Source: Plotosus lineatus
Lineage: Eukaryota > Chordata > Actinopteri > Siluriformes > Plotosidae
Length of the DNA: 64,000 nt
Direction of reading: 5' to 3'
NCBI GenBank assembly: GCA_024760905.1
Contig: CM045734.1
Location: forward strand, 39,026,064-39,090,063
Shown here: one piece after another, positions 58,220 to 64,000 of the stretch
Layout: every line of letters starts with the position of its first letter
Numbering within the stretch: position 1 is the stretch's first letter
Position numbers and translations under genes: made by a program
The notes under the pieces: model-generated
The model's database searches: none
What the model was told of the DNA's origin: nothing
Seen by the model: only the letters and a program-made list of their open reading frames with translations

Positions 58220-59171
58220 TCAATACTTGGTCAGGAATCCTTTTGCAGAAATGACTGCTTCAACGTGGCGTGGCATGGAGGCAATCAGCCTGTGGCACTG
58301 CTGAGGTGTTATGGAGGGCCATGATGCTTCAATAGCGGCCTTAAGCTCATCCACAGTGTTGGGTCTGGTGTCTCTCAACTTTCTCTTCACAATATCCCAC
58401 AGATTCTCTATGGGGTTCAGGTCAGGAGAGTTGGCAGGCCAATTGAGCACAGTAATACCATGGTCAGTAATCCATTTAGCAGTGGTTTTGGCACTGTGAG
58501 CAGGTACCGGGTCGTGCTGAAAAATGAAATCTTCATCTCCATAAAGCTTTTCAGCAGATGGAAGCATGAAGTGCTCCAAAATCTCCTGATAGCGAGCTGC
58601 ATTGACCCCGCCCTTGATAAAACACAGTGGACCAACACCAGCAGCTGACATGGCACCCCAGACCATCACTGACTGTGGGTACTTGACACTGGACTTCAGG
58701 CATTTTGGCATTTCCTTCTCCCCAGTCTTCCTCCAGACTCTGGCACCTGGATTTCCGAATGACATGCAAAATTTGCTTTCATCTGAAAAAAGTACTTTGG
58801 ACCACTGAGCAACAGTCCAGTGCTGCTTCTCTGTAGCCCAGGTCAGGCGCTTCTGCTGCTGTTTCTGGTTCAAAAGTGGCTTGACCTGGAGAATGCGGCA
58901 CCTGTAGCCCAGTCCACTGCTTCCACAGGTCCCCCAAGGTCTGGAATCGGCCCTTCTCCACAATCTTCCTCAGGGTCCGGTCACCTCTTCTGGTTGTGCA
59001 GTGTTTTCTGCCACACTTTTTCCTTCCCACAGACGTCCCACTGAGGTGGCTTGATACAGCACTCTGGGAACAGCCTATTCGCTCAGAGATTTCTTTCTGT
59101 GTCTTACCCTCTTGCTTGAGGGTGTCAATGATGTCCTTCTGGACAGCAGTCAGGTCGGCAGTCTTACCCAT
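58220..59171 (-). pseudogene. Tc1 transposase, copy 2
   Basis: It starts MGKTADLTAVQKDIIDTLKQ and ends SAKGFLTKY. The catalytic Asp residues (LFSDESKFCM, FQHDPVPAHS) and Glu (NPIENLW) are present. A frameshift near 58,905 separates KQWTGLQV from LGYRCRILQVKPLLNQK, at the position where about 20 residues are missing from both copies. It is otherwise open. Confidence 0.9.
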
Positions 59172-59299
59172 GATTGCGGTTTTGAGTAATGAACCAGGCT
59201 GGGAGTTTTTAAAAGCCTCAGGAATCTTTTGCAGGTGTTTAGAGTTAATTGGTTGATTCAGATGATTAGCTTAATAGCTCGTTTAGACTACCTTTTCAT

Positions 59300-60022
59300 C
59301 TTCTTCTTCTTTTCCTTCTTTTCCTTTCGGCTGTTCCCTTCAGGGGTCGCCACAGCAAATGATCTGCCTCCATCTCTCCCTATCCTCTGCATCTTCTACT
59401 CTTACTCCAACGACCTTCATGTCCGCCTTCACCGCATCCATAAATCTTCTCTTTGGTCTTCCTCTGGGCCTTTTGCCTGGTAGTTCCAACCTCAGCATCC
59501 TACGACCAATATACTCACTATCCCTCCTCTGTACATGTCCAAACCATCTCAATCTAGCCTCTCTGACTTTGTCTCCAAAACATCTAACATGTGCTGTCCC
59601 TCTGATGTATTCATTTCTGATCCTATCCATCCTCGTTACTCCCAAAGAGAACCTCAACATTTTCATCTCTGCTACCTCCAACTCTGCCTCCTGTCTTTTC
59701 CCCAGGGCCACTGTTTCTAAACCATACAACATTGCTGGCCTCATCACCGTCTTGTACACTTTTCCCTTCATTCTTGCCGATACTCTCCTATCACACATCA
59801 CACCGGACACTTTTCTCCATCCATTCCAACCTGCCTGCACGCGCTTCTTCACCTCTTTTCCACACTCTCCATTGCTCTGGATTGTTGAGCCTAAGTACTT
59901 AAAATCTTCCACCTTCTTTATCTCTGCCCCCTGTAACCTCAAAGTTCCTCTTGGGTCCTTGTCGTTCACACACATGTATTCTGTCTTACTAAGACTAACC
60001 TTCAATCCCCTCCTTTCCAGTA
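59300..60022 (-). mobile_element. RTE-like LINE, 5'-truncated copy inside the Tc1
   Basis: Flanked by GTTTAGACTACC copies (59,281-59,292 and 60,023-60,034), which extend to about 19 bases with three mismatches. The frame over 59,340-60,005 is open (KVSLSKTEYMCVNDKDPRGT to RQIICCGDP), so this is a young insertion. The tail is (GAA)n-like. Confidence 0.92.
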
Positions 60023-60243
60023 GTTTAGACTACCTGAACATGATATGCTAATTTTTTGAGATTGGGAATTTTGGGTTTTCATGAGCTGTATGCCAAAATC
60101 ATCAGTATTAAAACAATAAAAGTCCTGAAATATTTCAGTTGGTGTGCAATGAATCTAAAATATATGAAAGTTTAATTTTTATCAGTACATTACAGAAAAT
60201 AATGAACTTTATCACAATATGCAAAATTTTTGAGAAGGACCTG

Positions 60244-61200
60244 TATTGGCAGCCATACTTGTTCATGCTTCACAAGTGACATAGGATGAACTTTGGTTCA
60301 AGAGACCTTCCGATCCTTCTCCATACTTTTCCAGCATGCTTATTCTTGTTTTCATCTGTCCAAAGAATCTTGTTACATTTTGCTGATTAAGCCACTTTTA
60401 AAGAGATTAAGTTTGCTCAGATAAGTTTATTTTGTGTTTTCAGTATGATGATGGCCTTCTTTATTTACACCCCCTTTGGACTTCTTATTGATGGGTCCAA
60501 TGAACAACTGCCAAATGCAGACTCAACTCTTAGAATCAAATTCCAGAACTTTTATCTGTTTAATCTGCTATTAAATAATGAAAAACAGGTCATAAATTGC
60601 CATGAAACTACCTATTACACATTTTTCAAATATTTTTGATCCCTAAAAAGCTCTAAAAATTTTGAAAAATTCCTAAAAGTTTAATGCAACCCTGTTACAT
60701 GACATTCTTGAAATTACAGCTGAAAGTCTAAACAGTAATCACATCTTATTTACTTCATTTCAAATCCATTATAGTGGTGTAGAGAGGCAAAATTACACAA
60801 TTGGGACACGATCCAAATAATTATGGAGCCAACTATATAGTATACATCAGAAAAACTCATACATTATCGTAAAAATAGGTTTTGGCTGGACAGCATACAA
60901 GGATGTCTTCAAGTAAATATCTGACACCTATCACAATAGCACCCAAGAAGAAAATATACGGTTAACCACTCCCCCTTTATAAAACCAATTACTGTCATCA
61001 TACCTAGTAGTATGACTACTATGGACAGGGTTAATTGGTGTAAGTGTAAAGAAATTAGGCTTAAAGAGGTGTCATCACTGTCATATCCTCCCTTATTAAT
61101 GTACTGCTACATGACCCAGAATCAGAGTGCACATCCAGACAGGAAAAAATATTTTCATTCGATGGAGTGTTTCAGTGGCTTTGCTGTTAAAGTGACTCAC
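60244..61200. other. intronic sequence between Tc1 copy 2 and msh3 exon 21
   Basis: AT-rich with no supported feature. The block around 60,300-60,560 resembles the interior of another decayed Tc1-like element, but I cannot define its ends. Confidence 0.4.
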
Positions 61201-61387
61201 ATCTCTGATTAAGAACTCCAGGGTGGAGTAGGCGATGGCGATTCCATCATGTGTACTGGTACCACGTCCAAGCTCGTCCAGGATCACGAGAGAACGTGCT
61301 GTGGCACGAGACAAGATTTCTGAGGCCTCCATCAGCTCCTCCATAAAGGTGCTTCGACCTCTTGAGATGTTGTCTGAGGCACCCATC
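61201..61387 (-). CDS. msh3: msh3 exon 21 (ATPase Walker B exon)
   Basis: This exon encodes part of the MutS-type ATPase of MSH3, the subunit that pairs with MSH2 in MutSbeta and recognises insertion/deletion loops in nuclear DNA. The 62 codons begin [18 protein letters not shown], which carries the ABC-type signature segment, and include the Walker B stretch [15 protein letters not shown]. They end at EFLIRD. The acceptor is a pyrimidine-rich run ending TAG just above 61,387, and the donor is GTGAGT at 61,200. One base at the 5' edge completes a codon begun in the previous exon, and the exon ends in phase 0. The Walker A (P-loop) exon is not in the window and should lie above 64,000. The number 21 assumes the 24-exon human layout. 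The next exon is 27.6 kb away. Confidence 0.95.
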
Positions 61388-61489
61388 CTACCAAAAAAAG
61401 AAATGTAACACCAGTTTAAATTGGTGCATTCATAGGGCACTTATTTTAATATATTGTATTAATCCCAGAAGGGAAATGATTTCCTCTTT

Positions 61490-61733
61490 ATTTAATCCAT
61501 TCAAATGAGCACATACATTCAGAGAAGTTCATTGCCGCACAATGGGGCAGAATTGGGGGGTGCCCGGAGAGCGGTGTGTGTGTGTGTGTGTTGGGGGGTG
61601 GTTGTGATTAAGTGTTAGGGACAATTCAGAATCCCACTGCCATTCATTTTTCCTGCTGATTCCAGGAATCAAACCAGCAACCTTTTGGTCCCAAAGCAGC
61701 TTCTCTAACCATTAGGCTACAGCTGTCCAGTAT
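61490..61733 (-). mobile_element. tRNA-derived SINE, family C
   Basis: On the minus strand the head GGACAGCTGTAGCCTAATGG holds an A-box-like segment, and the B-box-like GCTGGTTTGATTCC follows. The (CA)n-rich body ends in the CTCTCCGGGCACC block. Confidence 0.75.
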
Positions 61734-61759
61734 AACAATATATAACAATTATATTTTAG

Positions 61760-62247
61760 AGTGATGTGTGATAGGAGAGTATCGGCAAGAATGAAGGGAA
61801 AAGTGTACAAGACGGTGATGAGGCCAGCGATGTTGTATGGTTTAGAGACAGTGGTCCTGGGGAAAAGACAGGAGTCAGAGTTGGAGGTAGCAGAGATGAA
61901 AATGTTGAGGTTCTCTTTGGGAGTAACGAGGATGGATAGGATCAGAAATGAGTACATCAGAGGGACAGCACATGTTAGATGTTTTGGAGACAAAGTCAGA
62001 GAGGCTAGATTGAGATGGTTTGGACATGTACAGAGGAGGGATAGTGAGTATATTGGTCGTAGGATGCTGAGGTTGGAACTACCAGGCAAAAGGCCCAGAG
62101 GAAGACCAAAGAGAAGATTTATGGATGTGGTGAAGGCGGACATGAAGGTCGTTGGAGTAAGAGTAGAAGATGCAGAGGATAGGGAGAGATGGAGGCAGAT
62201 CATTTGCTGTGGCGACCCCTGAAGGGAACAGCCGAAAGGAAAAGAAG
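61760..62247 (+). mobile_element. RTE-like LINE, 5'-truncated copy with target duplication
   Basis: ATATTTTAG flanks it (61,751-61,759 and 62,248-62,256). The frame is open from VMMCDRRVS-type sequence through WFGHVQRRDSEYIGRRMLRL to ICCGDP. The end is GGCGACCCCTGAAGGGAACA with an AAAAGAAG tail. Confidence 0.92.
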
Positions 62248-62394
62248 ATATTTTAGCAAGTCTCAAAAACTTATTTATTTACTTTAATAAACAAAGCTAT
62301 TAAAAGTTACTATCTTAAAATTACCGGTCAGGTTGGACTAAGAAGAGTGTCCTAAAATGTGATGCCGTGTCATGACAGCATTCAATTCAAGTCG

Positions 62395-62605
62395 GAAAAA
62401 CGTGGTTGTAGTGGAGGAGTGAGCTGCACCGTCTCTTCCTCCACCTTCATGGCTCAAAGTGCCCTTGAGCAAGGCACCTCACAACCAACTGCTCGATGGG
62501 TGCTCCAATATGTGGCAGCCAAATGCTCAAAGTGAGTGTGTGTGCGAGCGCTCACTGTTTGCACGTGTGTGTATGCTCACTGTGGTTAAATGCAGAGAGC
62601 CAAAA
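62395..62605 (+). mobile_element. SINE family C, partial
   Basis: TGCCCTTGAGCAAGGCACCT, then AACTGCTCGATGGGTGCTCC and a TGGTTAAATGCAGAGAGCCA end match the middle and end of the family. The head is missing. Confidence 0.65.
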
Positions 62606-63194
62606 TTATTCATGTGGGATTAATACAGTATTATCTATAAAAAGAAAACGTGATCTAAACAAACCACCGGACAATTTGTTTATCAAAATTTAGGCATCTT
62701 TTTTCCGGGAAAGTAAAAATCTATTGATTGTGCGGAAAACCACTTCAGATTCGATTACACACAAAGATCTTTCTATTATTTGGGGGTTAGCATGTGCCAT
62801 AATGTCGGTCCCATTATGAAAAAGAATTGCAACTAAAAATAAATAAATAACACAATGACTTTTAAAATCACATTACAATTTGTGTTTTCCCTGTTGAGAA
62901 CTATTTCTAGAGATTGCACATGCACAAACTTTTCTTTCTGTCGCTGCAGATTTACTTCAGCAAAAGGAGACAGATAAAGAACATGGAACGCTAACGTCAG
63001 CGTGGAGAATTAGCTGTCTGCTCAGACAGATGGGATGATGAAAAAAACCAGCCACAGCAATGACTATCCTGAAAGAAAATGTGTTATATACATATGAAAC
63101 ATTATGTATGTACATAGTGTGTTACGTCATATGACTCAATTAGTCCCAAAATTGTATGCAATGATGAACTCAACTGGTACTTCCTAATCTAACA
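62606..63194. other. intronic sequence, nothing recognised
   Basis: No supported feature. The P-loop exon of msh3 is not found here. Confidence 0.55.
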
Positions 63195-63345
63195 CAGGGG
63201 TGTCCAGTACGTCAATTGCGATCTACTGGTTGATCGCAAAGGTAGAGTGGGTAGATCGCATGGCATGAAAATGTAGATGTCAGTCTACCATCCTCACTAT
63301 GAAATTTGTCACTTGACTGACAGTCGGACTGACCAAGCTGACCTT
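63195..63345. mobile_element. hAT-like terminus
   Basis: CAGGGGTGTCCAGTACGTCA followed by repeated GATCGC words resembles a fish hAT end. No matching right end lies in the window. Confidence 0.45.
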
Positions 63346-63541
63346 TTCTAACACAGGAGTCACTGCGTGTGCCATTGTCATTGTATGCCATTGATGTGTC
63401 TTCCATTAAAGTTGTCTTCACAAACCCTTCACCAGACACAAAAGGACTCCAAGCTCTTTGGAGAATTATACTTGAAGGTACGATTTTACGTAATTACCCT
63501 TCTACAACTGAATACTGTAAAGTTGAACAGTACTATTTATC

Positions 63542-63865
63542 ATGATGGGTTGTTTAGTAAATGAAAACTTTATAATTACAGAAGCAATTATCTGGAGTCT
63601 ACTGGATCCAGGTTTGGTTAGATTACACACTGAAGCAACAGCCAGAAATTGTTTTCAGGAAGTGCAAATCTTTAGGTTATCCACCGATCATCCACAAAAG
63701 CGGAAACGTCTGCAGTCTCTACGATTTGAGAGAATTGTAAGAAACAACAGGGGTCGTGCGATCAAATTGTGGTGGTCTTCAGGGGAACCCGGTGGATTCG
63801 TAATGATCACGCTGACTGCATCAAAATTTTTGACTGCCAAAAAATTTATTGCGATTGGTTTTTAA
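63542..63865 (+). other. unrecognised reading frame
   Basis: 107 codons. The C-terminal half (QKRKRLQSLRFERIVRNNRG, then RAIKLWWSSGEPGGFVM) has coding-like composition. It is on the strand opposite to msh3 and close to a hAT-like end. I cannot name it. It could be a transposon or captured gene fragment. Confidence 0.2.
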
Positions 63866-64000
63866 TTGCGGGGATCATGCTCATCATACCCCAGTTTAAA
63901 CCCAGGGATGGCAAATCATGTATGTTTTTAAGTGCTTGCAAGTTAAAGGTTAGTTTTTGTCATAGTCGGATTCTCAAGTATGTTTTCTTTGAGAAAACCT

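Larger units (their letters stand above)
57953..60243 (-). mobile_element. Tc1-like transposon, copy 2, interrupted by an RTE-like LINE
   Basis: The terminal repeats (right end inward CAGGTCCTTCTCAAAAATTT, left end TAGGCCCTTCTCAAAAAATT) are the same family as at 26,051-27,604, with TA on both sides. An RTE-like LINE fragment sits in the right arm at 59,300-60,022. Confidence 0.93.

Noticed and set aside
61388..64000. Search for the msh3 P-loop exon
   Set aside because: No GPNMGGKS-type coding sequence or its complement is visible, so the exon must lie beyond the window.

Overview
This is vertebrate nuclear DNA, almost certainly from a ray-finned (teleost) fish. I recognise two host genes, both on the minus strand and both only partly inside the window. 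The first is the 3' end of the mismatch-repair gene msh3: four exons at 61,387-61,201, 33,563-33,437, 22,228-22,060 and 19,057-18,976. They splice in frame and end in a stop codon. The second is the first coding exon of rasgrf2 at 12,085-11,810, with a GC-rich promoter-like region above it. The same MSH3-then-RASGRF2 head-to-tail order is found in human, so this is conserved linkage. About 6.9 kb separates the msh3 stop from the rasgrf2 start codon. The species cannot be fixed from sequence alone.

Coding sequence makes up about 1.3 percent of the window. The rest is introns and one intergenic stretch, filled with transposable elements: Tc1-like DNA transposons, at least five pogo/Tigger-like families with TA target duplications, hAT elements, a THAP-bearing DNA transposon, an L2-type LINE, an RTE-like LINE with one full-length copy and seven truncated ones, other LINE fragments, and four kinds of tRNA-derived or tRNA-like SINE. 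Long (CA)n, (AT)n and mixed microsatellites are frequent.

Layout: 1-11,809 is the start of rasgrf2 intron 1 (SINEs, Tc1 and Tigger remnants, an AT/CA satellite). 11,810-12,600 is rasgrf2 exon 1 and promoter. 12,600-18,750 is intergenic. 18,976-22,228 holds the last two msh3 exons, with a Tigger-like element inside L2 sequence between them. 22,229-33,436 is msh3 intron 22, dominated by a nested stack of at least six insertions around one L2 LINE. 33,564-61,200 is the very long intron 21, with a Penelope-like inverted-repeat cluster at 37.6-38.4 kb, a full-length RTE-like LINE at 42.4-45.6 kb and many Tigger and hAT copies. 61,388-64,000 is the start of intron 20.

The most interesting items are two intact hammerhead ribozyme motifs in palindromic Penelope-like repeats (37,635-37,689 minus; 38,174-38,228 plus); a SINE family whose tail joins the 5' end and the 3' end of the resident RTE-like LINE; and the intron 22 stack, where a THAP-bearing transposon landed exactly at the edge of a hAT element and separated its target duplication.
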